Of a stretch of DNA of 64,000 nucleotides, positions 33,695-42,123 are shown in pieces. Under the pieces are notes generated by a model. That model saw only the letters and a list, made by a program, of their open reading frames with translations. It did not search any database and had not been told where the DNA came from. The position numbers were made by a program, and so were the translations under genes. The number at the start of each line of letters is the position of its first letter. Position 1 is the stretch's first letter. Location of the stretch: positions 1 through 64,000 of the forward strand of contig NZ_JAOTIK010000005.1 in the NCBI RefSeq assembly GCF_030116705.1, in the 5' to 3' direction. Source of the stretch: Streptomyces sp. ML-6. GTDB taxonomy: Bacteria; Actinomycetota; Actinomycetes; Streptomycetales; Streptomycetaceae.

Positions 33695-35472
33695 TGACCG
33701 ACATCGGCCGAACCCTGGCCCAGCTCGAGAAGCGCCTTTCCGCTGTCGAGCGAACCGCCCGTCTGTCCTCGGCTTCCCTGGACGACACCGCGCTCGAGGT
33801 CCGCGACGGTGCCGGGTCGCTGCGCGCTCTCGTAGGACAGCAGGGCGACGGTACTACCGCGGTGAACATCGTCAACGGAGGACCGCCCCCCACACCGGCC
33901 ACGCCGACGGCAAGCCCCGCGCTGGGCGGAGTAGCCGCAGGATGGGACGGAAGGTTCACCGACGGGGTGGTCATGCCGCTCGACTGGGCCCGGGTCGAAG
34001 TCCACGCCTCGCCCACCGCCTCTTTCGTACCGGGGCCGGACACCCTGAAGGCGACGATCGAGACTCCGCAGGGCGGCGTGGTCTACATCCCCAGCACCGC
34101 GCCCCTGTATGTGACCCTCGTGGCCCGCAACACCTCGGGCGCGGCATCACCCGCCACGCCGCAGGTCGGGCCCTACGCGCCGAAGCCCGTGGCGGGGGAG
34201 ATCGGCATCGGGCAGATCACCGAGACGCTCATCGCGGACGGCGCAGTCACTACTCCGAAGGTGTTCGCGAATGCGGTCACGACGGCGAAACTTGCCGCCG
34301 GGTCCGTTGACGCCGTCGCCCTCAAGGCCGACGCCATTACCGGCAAGACCATCACCGGGGGGACGATCAACGGTGCCGAGTTCCACTCCGACGACGGAGC
34401 CGGCGGCTTGGTCGACATCTCCGCAGGCACCGTCGAAACAACGGCCGCCAACGGCTGGAAGATTGTCATCGACCCCACACAGGCCTTGCCCGTCATCGAC
34501 CTGCTGGACAACACCGGCGCCACCGCAGGGTCCATCAACGGGACCGGCGACCCGGCCCGCCCCGGACTGAACGTCAGTTCCGGCCCTTTCGCCGACGGGG
34601 CGATCAACGACTGGCGATGGGTTACACACTGCGGTGCCGACGGCCCGACCGCCAACGGATGGAAAACCGTCCGCGTCCGCGAATCGGACAGCAGCGTCTT
34701 CAGCGGCGGCTACCTCAGCCTCGAACCGGCCCGCTCGATCCTGGCGGTAGTCAACAGTGCGACCCCAGCCTCCAACACGCTGTTCCAGATCGATCCCGGT
34801 CTGTTCACCCTCGACGAGGGGCGCGTACTGATCGATCCGCCAGCCTCCTCATCGAGTGCCCTGCTCATCACCACGAAGACGGGGCATACCGGATACCTGA
34901 TCCGTGCCCAGCTGAATGGGGCCGACCGTTTCATAGTCACGCCCGCCGGAGCCATAGCTGCTACCGGCAGCATCGCCGCTACCAGCGGAATCCTCAGCAC
35001 GGACCTCACCATCGCAGGCATCTCGCAAGGCCGGGGCTACGCCGCGTTCCAGGCCCGCGACACCCCCACCGGCACCACGATCACAACCAGCGAGCAGATC
35101 GCCCTCACCCAGACCGGCGTCACCATCAAACGCGACCGCGCCTACCGGATCTCCGTCCGCGGCCTCGCCCGGAACGACACCGCGAACACGGGCGTCCGGG
35201 TTCGGGTCCGGAAGACGAACGCGTCCGGCGCAATCTGGCTCGACACCTTCACCGTCACCACCCCCTCGGCCAACGCGAACTACCAGTACGCCAACGACCA
35301 GATCATCATCAACGACTCTGGCGCCGACATCACTACCACCCTTGTCATGACATGGGTCAGCGTCGCCGGCGGCAACTCCTTCCTGAACACCGGCCTCGGC
35401 TTCTATACCGCCTTCGAAGTTCTCGACGTCGGCGCCATGGCCAACTTCCCCACTGCCCAGTCCGTCACCTGA
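33694..35472 (+). CDS. Tail fibre/receptor-binding protein
   Basis: A 592-residue protein. A short N-terminal coiled coil (LAQLEKRLSAVERTARL), a fibronectin-like region (residues ~65-165), a repetitive beta-helical middle (VTTPKVFANAVTTAKLAAGS, TGKTITGGTINGAEF) and a compact C-terminal beta domain are typical of trimeric fibres that bind the host surface. It is the most probable host-range determinant here. Confidence 0.7.
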   Translation: MTDIGRTLAQLEKRLSAVERTARLSSASLDDTALEVRDGAGSLRALVGQQGDGTTAVNIVNGGPPPTPATPTASPALGGVAAGWDGRFTDGVVMPLDWARVEVHASPTASFVPGPDTLKATIETPQGGVVYIPSTAPLYVTLVARNTSGAASPATPQVGPYAPKPVAGEIGIGQITETLIADGAVTTPKVFANAVTTAKLAAGSVDAVALKADAITGKTITGGTINGAEFHSDDGAGGLVDISAGTVETTAANGWKIVIDPTQALPVIDLLDNTGATAGSINGTGDPARPGLNVSSGPFADGAINDWRWVTHCGADGPTANGWKTVRVRESDSSVFSGGYLSLEPARSILAVVNSATPASNTLFQIDPGLFTLDEGRVLIDPPASSSSALLITTKTGHTGYLIRAQLNGADRFIVTPAGAIAATGSIAATSGILSTDLTIAGISQGRGYAAFQARDTPTGTTITTSEQIALTQTGVTIKRDRAYRISVRGLARNDTANTGVRVRVRKTNASGAIWLDTFTVTTPSANANYQYANDQIIINDSGADITTTLVMTWVSVAGGNSFLNTGLGFYTAFEVLDVGAMANFPTAQSVT

Positions 35473-35484
35473 CAGGAGAACCAC

Positions 35485-35769
35485 ATGTCCCTGACCATCC
35501 CGCCCCTCACCACCGGCACCCCCCAGTGCGTCGTCTCCCTGGAGAGCATCGAAAGAAACGTCAACCTCAACATCGGCCTGACAGCGGCCCAGGTCGACGC
35601 ATGGTCCGACCAGGACCTCACCAACCGGGTCAACGCACTCGCCGAAGCCGTCCAGAACTTCCTCTCCCCCGGGGAGACCATCCGCCTCGACGTCAGCTGG
35701 CAGGGCTACGCCCGCGCCACCATCACCCGCCGCGACGAAGTGATCGAAGACCCCACCCCGGCCGAGTAG
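35485..35769 (+). CDS. Small tail-region protein
   Basis: A 94-residue protein (MSLTIPPLTTGTPQCVVSLE, ending with DVSWQGYARATITRRDEV). Found after the fibre gene in the same unit. Could be a fibre accessory or chaperone; not recognised. Confidence 0.55.
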   Translation: MSLTIPPLTTGTPQCVVSLESIERNVNLNIGLTAAQVDAWSDQDLTNRVNALAEAVQNFLSPGETIRLDVSWQGYARATITRRDEVIEDPTPAE

Positions 35770-35783
35770 CAAACCCCGCACCA

Positions 35784-35829
35784 CCAGGGGCAGCAACCGG
35801 GCTGCCCCGTCATACGCTGATCACGGGCG
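35784..35829 (+). promoter_or_regulatory. Late promoter module copy 4 (lysis operon)
   Basis: CCAGGGGCAGC (35784-35794), 18 bp, TACGCT (35813-35818) then GATCAC. Spacing and both boxes equal copy 2. The GGCG of a partial third box follows. It lies in the gap before the peptidase-endolysin-holin genes. Confidence 0.55.
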
Positions 35830-35933
35830 ACCCTCCGCCCCGCACCGCCCCCGAGGGACTGCCACCCGGCCCGCCCGGAGCAGCACACCAGCCATCAGCT
35901 CCGGGCGCGGGGACAGTGCAGGAGCACGGGCGA

Positions 35934-36758
35934 ATGCCCACCGATCTCACGATCCACACATACGACGCGGCCCCGCACCTGGGCAGGCACCAGGTACTCG
36001 ACCCGCGCAGCCTCGCGTACCGGCGCCCGTACGACGGGCAACCGCTCCGCGCCACGGCGTGGGAGCCGCGAATCCCCGTCCTCGACCAGCGGAACCTCCT
36101 TGCTCAGGGCATCCGCACCGCGCAGGCATACGGGCTGGACGCTGACGTGGACGCCCTCGCCTCCTGCACGGGCAACGCCGCCGCCGCTCTCCTGTCGATC
36201 CTCCTCACCCCCGAACAGGCCTACGCCGCCTCGCTGAACACCTCGGATGCTGCGGACGCCGAGCACTTCGCGATCGGCCTGTACGCCGACGCCACCACCT
36301 GCGACCAGTGGTCCGACATGACGTGGCCGTCGCAGGATGTCGGCTCGTCCGGTCTCGGCGTCGCCAAGGCCATGCGCAACCGCGGACTCATCGACCAGTA
36401 CGGGCACGCCACCACAGCGGAGGAACTCTGCGTTCTCCTGCAGACCGGACCCGTCCTCATGGGCATGCCGTGGCACTCGGCATTCTCGGAGCCCGGCACC
36501 GACGGCTTCATCGACGCCGCCCCGGACTGGGCCAGCTCGCCCATCGAGGGCGGCCACGAGGTCTGCATCACCGCCCTCGACGACGTCGCAATCCACGACG
36601 GCGCCCTGCTCCCCGAACACACCGTCCTGCGCTTCCGAAACTCATGGGGCGCCTCGTGGGGCGACCACGGCGACGGTCGCCTCCGCCTGTCCACCTACCT
36701 CGCCCTCCGCGACGAGACCGACCTCATCCAACCCCGCAGAGACGGAGTGACCCTGTGA
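35934..36758 (+). CDS. Papain-like (C1-type) cysteine peptidase in lysis cassette
   Basis: A 274-residue protein. Gln in LDQRNLLAQGIRTAQ, Cys in ALASCTGNAAAALL, His in IEGGHEVCITALDD, and Asn in LRFRNSWGASWGDHGDG follow the Gln-Cys-His-Asn order of papain-fold peptidases; the NSWG-x2-WG-x2-G ending is the family hallmark. No signal peptide. It is translationally linked to the endolysin (4-base overlap), suggesting a role in host exit, virion entry or maturation. Such an enzyme is unusual in siphophage lysis cassettes. Confidence 0.7.
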   Translation: MPTDLTIHTYDAAPHLGRHQVLDPRSLAYRRPYDGQPLRATAWEPRIPVLDQRNLLAQGIRTAQAYGLDADVDALASCTGNAAAALLSILLTPEQAYAASLNTSDAADAEHFAIGLYADATTCDQWSDMTWPSQDVGSSGLGVAKAMRNRGLIDQYGHATTAEELCVLLQTGPVLMGMPWHSAFSEPGTDGFIDAAPDWASSPIEGGHEVCITALDDVAIHDGALLPEHTVLRFRNSWGASWGDHGDGRLRLSTYLALRDETDLIQPRRDGVTL

Positions 36759-38146
36759 CGGCCTTCCACGTTGCGGTCGACCACATAGACCCTGACACCC
36801 TCGCCCCCACCACCACCTACCTCGGCACCGTCGACCAGGCCCACGTCGACCAGGTCCGCGCCATCGCCGCGCTCGACACCGCCGGACGCCACGTCATCGA
36901 GCACCCCCGGCAGGACGGGGCGTTCTGCGTACTGCGCGACGACGGCGACCTCGACGTCTACGTCCCGGCCAGCGCCCCCAAGTACCAGGTACACGCCCCT
37001 GGCCCGATGCCCCTCTCTCGGAACGAGGGCGGAGACCTCGCTTCGGAGAACGCCCAGTTCGTTCAGACGAAGTCCACGGATAGCTACGTCGCGCCCGACA
37101 TGCCGCGCGGCGCGTCCGGGCCGGCGTACATCGACGGCGCCGTCCGATTCGGCAATCAGTCCATCGGCGGCGCCATGGACACCCCCGGCAACCCGCCGCG
37201 GGCCACCTGGCACACCACCGAGTCCCCCGCGGGCAGCTCCTACTTCACGTCGATCGCCGCCTACCTGATCCGGGCCGGGGCCGAACCGCAGGTCATCTAC
37301 GACCCGCTCACCGACAGACTGGGCCAGTTCGGCCCCCTCACCAAGTCCGGCCGCGCCCTGAGGAACGACGGGGCCCGGCGCACGAACCGCGAGGGCAAGG
37401 TGAACATCCAGGTCGAGGTACTCGGCAAGGCCGCCTCCCCGTGGACGAAGGGGTTCGACCCGGCGGAGAAGCCGAACTTCCGGAAGCTCCTCGCGGCGAT
37501 GCGGGCCCACGGCATCCCCGACGTGTGGCCAGCAGGGAAGCCGCCCGCCACTGCGGCGGCCGCGGCGAAAGCCGGACGGAACCAGGCGACGTGGCAGTCC
37601 AAGGGCGGCCACTACGCGCATGCCCAGGTCCCCGGCAACGACCACTGGGATCCGGGCGCGATCGACACCAGCATCGTCCCGGGCAAGCCGACCAGCACGC
37701 CGCCGAGCACCGGGGGCGGAACCAGCCCGAGTGCCACATACACGGTGAAGAAGGGCGACACGCTCTCCTCTATCGCCACCGCACACAAAACGACCGTGGC
37801 CGCTCTGGCGAAGCTGAACGGCCTGAGCGACCCGAATAAGCTGTCCGTCGGGCAGAAGCTGAAGATCTCTGCCGCCGCGTCAACGCCGTCCGCGCAGCCG
37901 CTGGAGCCGTTTCCCGGCGCCGCGTTCTTCCACGGCGGCCGCCACAGCCCGATCATCACCGCGATGGGGCGCCGCCTGGTCGCAGAGGGGTGCGGCAGAT
38001 ACAGCACCGGGCCGGGCCCGAACTGGACGAACGCCGACAAGGCTTCCTACGCCGCCTACCAGCGGAAGTTGGGCTACAGCGGCTCAGCCGCAGACGGCAT
38101 CCCTGGCAAAGCCTCCTGGGACAAGCTCCGCATCCCGAAGTCCTGA
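36755..38146 (+). CDS. Endolysin: N-acetylmuramoyl-L-alanine amidase with LysM and PG-binding domains
   Basis: A 463-residue lysin. A ~140-residue N-terminal region of unknown role precedes an amidase_2-type domain (ATWHTTESPAGSSYFT... HYAHAQVPGNDHWDPG, with zinc-ligand His residues). A LysM follows (YTVKKGDTLSSIA ... LSVGQKLKI), then a peptidoglycan-binding helical domain (GRHSPIITAMGRRLVAEGCG ... YAAYQRKLGYSG). It cleaves the peptide-glycan link of peptidoglycan. GTG start overlaps the peptidase stop. Confidence 0.85.
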   Translation: MTAFHVAVDHIDPDTLAPTTTYLGTVDQAHVDQVRAIAALDTAGRHVIEHPRQDGAFCVLRDDGDLDVYVPASAPKYQVHAPGPMPLSRNEGGDLASENAQFVQTKSTDSYVAPDMPRGASGPAYIDGAVRFGNQSIGGAMDTPGNPPRATWHTTESPAGSSYFTSIAAYLIRAGAEPQVIYDPLTDRLGQFGPLTKSGRALRNDGARRTNREGKVNIQVEVLGKAASPWTKGFDPAEKPNFRKLLAAMRAHGIPDVWPAGKPPATAAAAAKAGRNQATWQSKGGHYAHAQVPGNDHWDPGAIDTSIVPGKPTSTPPSTGGGTSPSATYTVKKGDTLSSIATAHKTTVAALAKLNGLSDPNKLSVGQKLKISAAASTPSAQPLEPFPGAAFFHGGRHSPIITAMGRRLVAEGCGRYSTGPGPNWTNADKASYAAYQRKLGYSGSAADGIPGKASWDKLRIPKS

Positions 38147-38175
38147 CCCACCCACCCTCTCCAAGGAGAAGCGCC

Positions 38176-38535
38176 ATGAAGATCTTCGGCAGGGAACCAG
38201 CCGTGCTGCTCAGCCTCATCGCCGTGCTCGTCAAGCTTGTTGCCGCGTTCGGCATCGAAGTGTCCGGAGAGCAGCAGGCCGTCATCAACGCCGTCGCCGC
38301 AGCTGCGGTCGGTGTCGCCCTGGCCGTCATGGCCCACGACGGCGTCGGTGCGGCACTGCTCGGCCTCATCCAGGCCGCCATCGCGCTCGCGGTCGGTTTC
38401 GGACTGGACTGGTCGGCAGAGCAACAGGCCGTCGTCCTGTCCGCAGCCGCCGGCGTCGTGGCCATGTGGGACCGAACGCAGATCACTGCGCCCGTACCGG
38501 CAAGGGCGGCCAAGCCCGCCTCACCGGCTGTCTGA
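38176..38535 (+). CDS. Holin
   Basis: A 119-residue protein with three to four hydrophobic helices (VLLSLIAVLVKLVAAFGI, VINAVAAAAVGVALAVMA, AALLGLIQAAIALAVGFGL, VVLSAAAGVVAMW) and a basic tail, directly after the endolysin. Holins form the pores that release or activate the lysin. ATG after AAGGAGAAGC. Confidence 0.75.
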   Translation: MKIFGREPAVLLSLIAVLVKLVAAFGIEVSGEQQAVINAVAAAAVGVALAVMAHDGVGAALLGLIQAAIALAVGFGLDWSAEQQAVVLSAAAGVVAMWDRTQITAPVPARAAKPASPAV

Positions 38536-38563
38536 CCACCCTTCCTGATCTACGGAGCACGAC

Positions 38564-38878
38564 ATGGCCGATGAGCCGTCTCTGGGAGAGCTGGGGCGGC
38601 TCATCCAGCTCATGCGTGGCGACATTCGCGACGACATGGCCCAGATCAACGCCCGGCTCGATCGCATGGTGTCCACCGACGTGTACACGGTGGAGCGCGC
38701 GGCTCTCGAGCGGGACATTGCCGAGCTGAAGAAGGACGTGGAGGGTGTGCAGGCGCAGCGAACAGCGGACGCCGAACGGGTCACCCAGACCCGGCGATTT
38801 CTCTTCGCGTCGGTCGTGATCCCGGTTCTGGGGCTCATCATCCCCATCGTGTTCTTCCTCGCAGGAGGTAAAGGATGA
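38564..38878 (+). CDS. Coiled-coil protein with C-terminal membrane anchor
   Basis: A 104-residue protein: helical coil ([38 protein letters not shown]) followed by one membrane helix ([20 protein letters not shown]). This is the layout of second holin-like or spanin-like proteins next to actinophage holins. ATGA overlap with the next gene. Confidence 0.65.
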   Translation: MADEPSLGELGRLIQLMRGDIRDDMAQINARLDRMVSTDVYTVERAALERDIAELKKDVEGVQAQRTADAERVTQTRRFLFASVVIPVLGLIIPIVFFLAGGKG

Positions 38879-39531
38879 AGCCTTTGACCCGGGTTGAAGC
38901 CCGCAAGCAGCGTAAACGCGGCAACTACGCGGCCGTGCTTACCGCACTGTTTGCGGCGCTCACCCTCGGCATCGTCGTCACCGCGTTCGTTGTGCTCTCC
39001 AACGACCTTGACGCAGCGAATCAGGCCCGCGACGCTCTAGCCCGGCAGGTCCAGGACCTGGGGGCCAAACCTGTCGCCGGGCCGCCCGGATCGCGCGGGA
39101 AATCCGGCGACTCCATCGTCGGCAAAACCGGCCCGCCCGGCCCCGCTGGCCCTGTCGGACCACCGGGGCCGACGGGGCCGACGGGGCCGACGGGGCCAGC
39201 AGGAAAGCCAGCCCCGACCATCACCCCCAGCCCCGGCCCGTCCGGTGCGCAGGGGCCCAGTGGCCCGGCAGGCGCGGACTCCGTAGTGCCCGGACCGACA
39301 GGACCGCCAGGGAAGGACGCCACTGGGGCTCCCGGCAAGGACGGTGCTGACGGGCAGGACGGTGCACCGCCCGCAGAGTGGACGTACACCGACTCCGCCG
39401 GGGCTACGTACCAGTGCAGCCGGGTCGACAACTTCGACCCGAGCAACCCCCGGTATCGGTGCACGCTCACCAGTGCACCGGCCCCTACCAGCGATTCATC
39501 TGCTGCCGCGATGAGGAGGCTCCGGCGGTAG
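38875..39531 (+). CDS. Membrane-anchored collagen-like protein
   Basis: A 218-residue protein: cytoplasmic basic N-terminus, one membrane helix ([16 protein letters not shown]), a short coil, then about 30 Gly-X-Y triplets ([20 protein letters not shown]) interrupted by a Pro/Thr linker, and a C-terminal domain with two Cys ([16 protein letters not shown]). Topology places the collagen rod outside the membrane. Collagen-like repeats are common in phage fibres, but a membrane anchor in the lysis unit is odd. The DNA has tandem GACGGGGCC units. Confidence 0.75.
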   Translation: MKPLTRVEARKQRKRGNYAAVLTALFAALTLGIVVTAFVVLSNDLDAANQARDALARQVQDLGAKPVAGPPGSRGKSGDSIVGKTGPPGPAGPVGPPGPTGPTGPTGPAGKPAPTITPSPGPSGAQGPSGPAGADSVVPGPTGPPGKDATGAPGKDGADGQDGAPPAEWTYTDSAGATYQCSRVDNFDPSNPRYRCTLTSAPAPTSDSSAAAMRRLRR

Positions 39532-39549
39532 CAGCGCCTGATCAGGGGT

Positions 39550-39583
39550 TCTGTCCTATAAAAATTCACACCAAGTAACGTGA
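39550..39583 (+). repeat. 34-bp inverted repeat, left copy
   Basis: An AT-rich 34-bp sequence (starts TCTGTCCTATAAAAATT, ends AGTAACGTGA; about 35% GC) is present once more, perfectly and inverted, at 54076-54109. Homology stops sharply at both ends. It lies 18 bp after the late operon and begins the 14.5-kb early/recombinase segment. No flanking target duplication is visible. Confidence 0.9.
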
Positions 39584-39699
39584 TCTTGCTTGCGTTGGAC
39601 GCTCCGCCTCGTCACCTCTCGTACATCACCTGCCACCCGTCCTGGTGAACAACCCGCTGGTCAGGAACCGGGGCTCGTCTCAGCCATCTCGGTACGGGC

Positions 39700-39918
39700 A
39701 TGAGGTCTTTCGATGCGGTGCATGTGTCCGAGCCGGGCCTGGTTGTGGTGGAGGTGGCGGCCGGCGACGAGGAAACGGCTCTGGCCGCGGTCGCGGAGCT
39801 GGGGGAGCGGTGGGCGACGTCGGGTCCGTCCGAGCCGTGGCGGGTACCGGGCGAACCGGGGGTGCGGGTGCGGACGTACGCCGACACTCGGCTTACCTTC
39901 CGTCCGGCCGCGTCCTGA
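39700..39918 (+). CDS. DUF6207-like small protein
   Basis: A 72-residue protein with the pattern HVSEPGLVVVEVAAGDEETA ... LGERWATSG ... GEPGVRVRTYADTR, typical of the small DUF6207 family found repeatedly in Streptomyces genomes and plasmids. Function unknown. It is followed by a terminator. Confidence 0.7.
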   Translation: MRSFDAVHVSEPGLVVVEVAAGDEETALAAVAELGERWATSGPSEPWRVPGEPGVRVRTYADTRLTFRPAAS

Positions 39919-39946
39919 GCTCGCTGGGCGCGTATCCTGACGTGCG

Positions 39947-39981
39947 GATGGCCCAGCCCGCTTACCTCGGGCTGGGCCATC
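39947..39981. terminator. Bidirectional hairpin terminator
   Basis: GATGGCCCAGCCCG and CGGGCTGGGCCATC are perfect 14-bp arms around a 7-nt loop, between converging genes. Confidence 0.75.
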
Positions 39982-40017
39982 TCCGTTGGGTCTACGCAAA
40001 CACCATCGTCGTGGTCC

Positions 40018-40344
40018 TCACTGCTCGGTGGCGGCGTCGAAGCCGAGCCAGGTACCGGGCCAGCCCGGCCGGTTGATCGGGAACTTCTTCTGGGTGATCT
40101 CGTCGGAGAGAGTCAGTGGAATGCCCTTACCGTGGGCCTCCTCCAGCATCCGGGCGTAGTCGATGTCCTCGGTGAGGTATCCGGCCGGCCCGTCGACGGT
40201 GGTGACGCAGACGATGGCGAAGTCGCGGTCCGCTGGCCATTCCGGCAGACCCAACAGGTCTGCCATCCAGGTGATGCTGTCTTCGCCGATCTCTTCGGCG
40301 GTTGCGTACTCCACGTAGGAGAAGGCGGCGTTGAGTATGGTCAT
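40018..40344 (-). CDS. Hypothetical protein
   Basis: A 108-residue acidic protein (AAFSYVEYATAEEIGEDSIT, ADRDFAIVCVTTVDGPAGYL). Compact and soluble; not recognised. It is the last gene of a five-gene minus-strand operon whose members mostly start after TGAGGAC-type ribosome sites. Confidence 0.6.
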   Translation of the reverse strand: MTILNAAFSYVEYATAEEIGEDSITWMADLLGLPEWPADRDFAIVCVTTVDGPAGYLTEDIDYARMLEEAHGKGIPLTLSDEITQKKFPINRPGWPGTWLGFDAATEQ

Positions 40345-40350
40345 GGCCCT

Positions 40351-40686
40351 TCACTGCTCGACGGTGCGCACGACGGACAGGGCTGCGCGGGCGTAGTCAG
40401 CTGGCGTAGCCCCCGGTCGGTGCGCTCGACTCATAGCCGCCAGCAGGGACAGGTACATCGGGTCTGTGTCCGCAGGGTCCTCCAGCAGCTCGAAGGCGCT
40501 GCTGCCCAGCCGGGTAAGGCTCGCCTTGGTGATACGGCCAGTCTGGCCGCCAAGGTCGTGCTCGACAACGAGCGTGGCGTGGGTGACGGTGGTTCCGGTG
40601 ACCCGGAGGTGGCGTTGTCGGTCCTTCATGTCCGGTGCGAGGTCGCGGTAGAGCTGCCCTTCTGCGACAGCCGGTCGAGCGTTCAT
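40351..40686 (-). CDS. Hypothetical protein
   Basis: A 111-residue protein with a beta-rich N-terminus (HLRVTGTTVTHATLVVEHD) and a helical second half (SSAFELLEDP, ADYARAALSVVRTVE). Start ATG 40686 follows TGAGGACCACGACC; a GTG at 40701 overlapping the previous stop is an alternative. Unknown function. Confidence 0.55.
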   Translation of the reverse strand: MNARPAVAEGQLYRDLAPDMKDRQRHLRVTGTTVTHATLVVEHDLGGQTGRITKASLTRLGSSAFELLEDPADTDPMYLSLLAAMSRAHRPGATPADYARAALSVVRTVEQ

Positions 40687-40697
40687 GGTCGTGGTCC

Positions 40698-40919
40698 TCA
40701 CTGTTCGGTTGCGAGTCGGTAGGTGGCGCGGCGCGGTTCGGTCTTCACGATGACGCCAGCGTCGGCCAGGTCACGGAGGGCCTGCCGGGTCCTCTTCTCC
40801 TGCTGTCGCTGGTCGCCGGTCCCGTGGCCGGCGTCGCGAAGAGCGGTGACGGCACGCTGGGTGTTCCACGTGCCGCCGAGGGCCCGGATGGGCTTCTCCA
40901 AGACCTGCGCGATCCTCAT
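40698..40919 (-). CDS. Small winged-helix-like protein
   Basis: A 73-residue basic protein: AQVLEKPIRALGGTWNTQRA, KRTRQALRDLADAGVIVKTE and RRATYRLA follow the helix-helix-wing order of a MarR/GntR-like wHTH without extra domains. Probably a small DNA-binding protein of the operon. Confidence 0.55.
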   Translation of the reverse strand: MRIAQVLEKPIRALGGTWNTQRAVTALRDAGHGTGDQRQQEKRTRQALRDLADAGVIVKTEPRRATYRLATEQ

Positions 40920-40930
40920 GGGTGGTGTCC

Positions 40931-41101
40931 TCACTTCTCGGTGGTGCGGTCGGCGGCGTCGGTCTCGCGCGGCTCCCAGCCTTCGGCCCCGCAGCGGCGG
41001 CAGGACCACTGGATGCCGTCGGGCCCGTCGTACTCGGTTTCCTCGTCGTGGTCGTACGTCTCGCCGCAGACTTCCTCATCCTCAGTCGGCTTGTAGGCCA
41101 T
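40931..41101 (-). CDS. Small zinc-ribbon-like protein
   Basis: A 56-residue acidic protein (EDEEVCGETYDHDEETEYDG) ending with WSCRRCGAEGWEP; one Cys-x2-Cys knuckle plus an upstream Cys. Preceded by TGAGGACACCGGCC. Common type of actinobacterial mobile-element protein, function unknown. Confidence 0.55.
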   Translation of the reverse strand: MAYKPTEDEEVCGETYDHDEETEYDGPDGIQWSCRRCGAEGWEPRETDAADRTTEK

Positions 41102-41112
41102 GGCCGGTGTCC

Positions 41113-41319
41113 TCACCTGTCGGTCTTCTTGCTGGTCTGTCGCTTCGGGTGCTTCTCCCGCCACGCGTCGATCCCTTCCTTGGGCCACATCGGCGTCCGC
41201 CCGACCTTCGTGGACTTCGGAAAGTCCGGAGACCGTTGGGCCAGGTTGTAGAGGCTCTGTCGGTTGATGCCGAGTCGTTCTGCTGCTTCGTCGGAGGTCA
41301 GGTAGCCGGTGAGGTCCAT
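41113..41319 (-). CDS. AlpA/excisionase-like HTH regulator
   Basis: A 68-residue protein: YLTSDEAAERLGINRQSLYN is the HTH, KVGRTPMWPKEGIDAWRE the wing and last helix, as in AlpA, Xis and MerR-like small regulators. It starts the five-gene minus-strand operon and faces the dyad operators at 41341-41381. As an excisionase it could also assist the tyrosine recombinase 2 kb away. Paralogue of the protein at 2409-2690. Confidence 0.7.
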   Translation of the reverse strand: MDLTGYLTSDEAAERLGINRQSLYNLAQRSPDFPKSTKVGRTPMWPKEGIDAWREKHPKRQTSKKTDR

Positions 41320-41340
41320 GGGTTCAGCGTAGGCGGGATG

Positions 41341-41381
41341 GAGTAGCTTGACTACTGCTAAGCTTAGAGTAGTTCAACTAC
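41341..41381. promoter_or_regulatory. Divergent promoter with paired dyad operators
   Basis: Two related dyads, GTAGCTTGACTAC (41343-41355) and GTAGTTCAACTAC (41369-41381), flank a TAAGCTTA palindrome. Plus-strand TTGACT and minus-strand TTGAAC, with TAGTTC and TAGTCA at 16-17 bp, overlap them. This fits repression of both the HTH operon and the HNH gene by one dimeric regulator. Confidence 0.55.
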
Positions 41382-41402
41382 TCACGTAGGGATAGGGGAA
41401 CG

Positions 41403-41981
41403 ATGCAAGAAGCGCTGACGCCCGAGCTGGACAGGCAATGCGGAAACCCCGAGTGCAGCAAGACCATGACGGACGGCAGCCGTGCCCTCTACTGCTCTGT
41501 TCCATGCCGAACGCGCGCAGGGCGCATCCGGCGCCGGGAGGAAGCGTCGAAGCTGACCCACAAGGTGTGCCCCGACTGCCAGCAGGACAATCCGATCGAT
41601 CAGTACACCAACCCGTGGGTTCACTACTGCCGTATCTGCACAAACGCCAGAGAAAGGGCGCGGTACGTCGCCAGGGGTGGGTCCGACTATGCCTACGCCC
41701 AGTCTTTGAAGTACAACTACGGTCTCACCATGGAGGAGTACCTGGCTCGGGTGGAAAAGCAGGGCGGCCGGTGTGCGGTCTGCGGGGAGAAGTCTGACCG
41801 CCGACTGCACGTGGACCACAACCACCGGACCGGCGCCGTAAGGGACTTGCTGTGCGAATGGTGCAATCACGCCATCGGTAAGGCGCGGGACGATCCAGCG
41901 CGGCTGCGCGCCATGGCGGACTACCTGGAGCGCCACGCTGAGGCCGCGCCGCCCGACCGGCGCGACGGCTCCGCCGCTTAG
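41403..41981 (+). CDS. HNH endonuclease (recombination endonuclease VII type)
   Basis: A 192-residue protein. The N-terminal part has Cys-x4-Cys and Cys-x2-Cys pairs (CGNPECSKTM, CPDCQQDN, CRICTN); the C-terminal domain YGLTMEEYLARVEKQGGRCA, HVDHNHRTGAVRDLLCEWCN is the endonuclease VII-like His-Me finger with DHNH-type catalytic residues. Such enzymes resolve branched DNA during phage replication or packaging. Its promoter overlaps dyad operators. Confidence 0.85.
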   Translation: MQEALTPELDRQCGNPECSKTMTDGSRALYCSVPCRTRAGRIRRREEASKLTHKVCPDCQQDNPIDQYTNPWVHYCRICTNARERARYVARGGSDYAYAQSLKYNYGLTMEEYLARVEKQGGRCAVCGEKSDRRLHVDHNHRTGAVRDLLCEWCNHAIGKARDDPARLRAMADYLERHAEAAPPDRRDGSAA

Positions 41982-42123
41982 GATCGCTCCTGACGAAGAA
42001 TCGCCAGTTTGTTCGCACTGCCTCTGTGTGTCGGCCCGCACGGGGGCAATGTGCGTTATAGCTCCAAGTAATGTTCCTTCCTTCCAGCGTCCGCCCGCTC
42101 AAGGGGCAGTGTCTCGTGATCAC

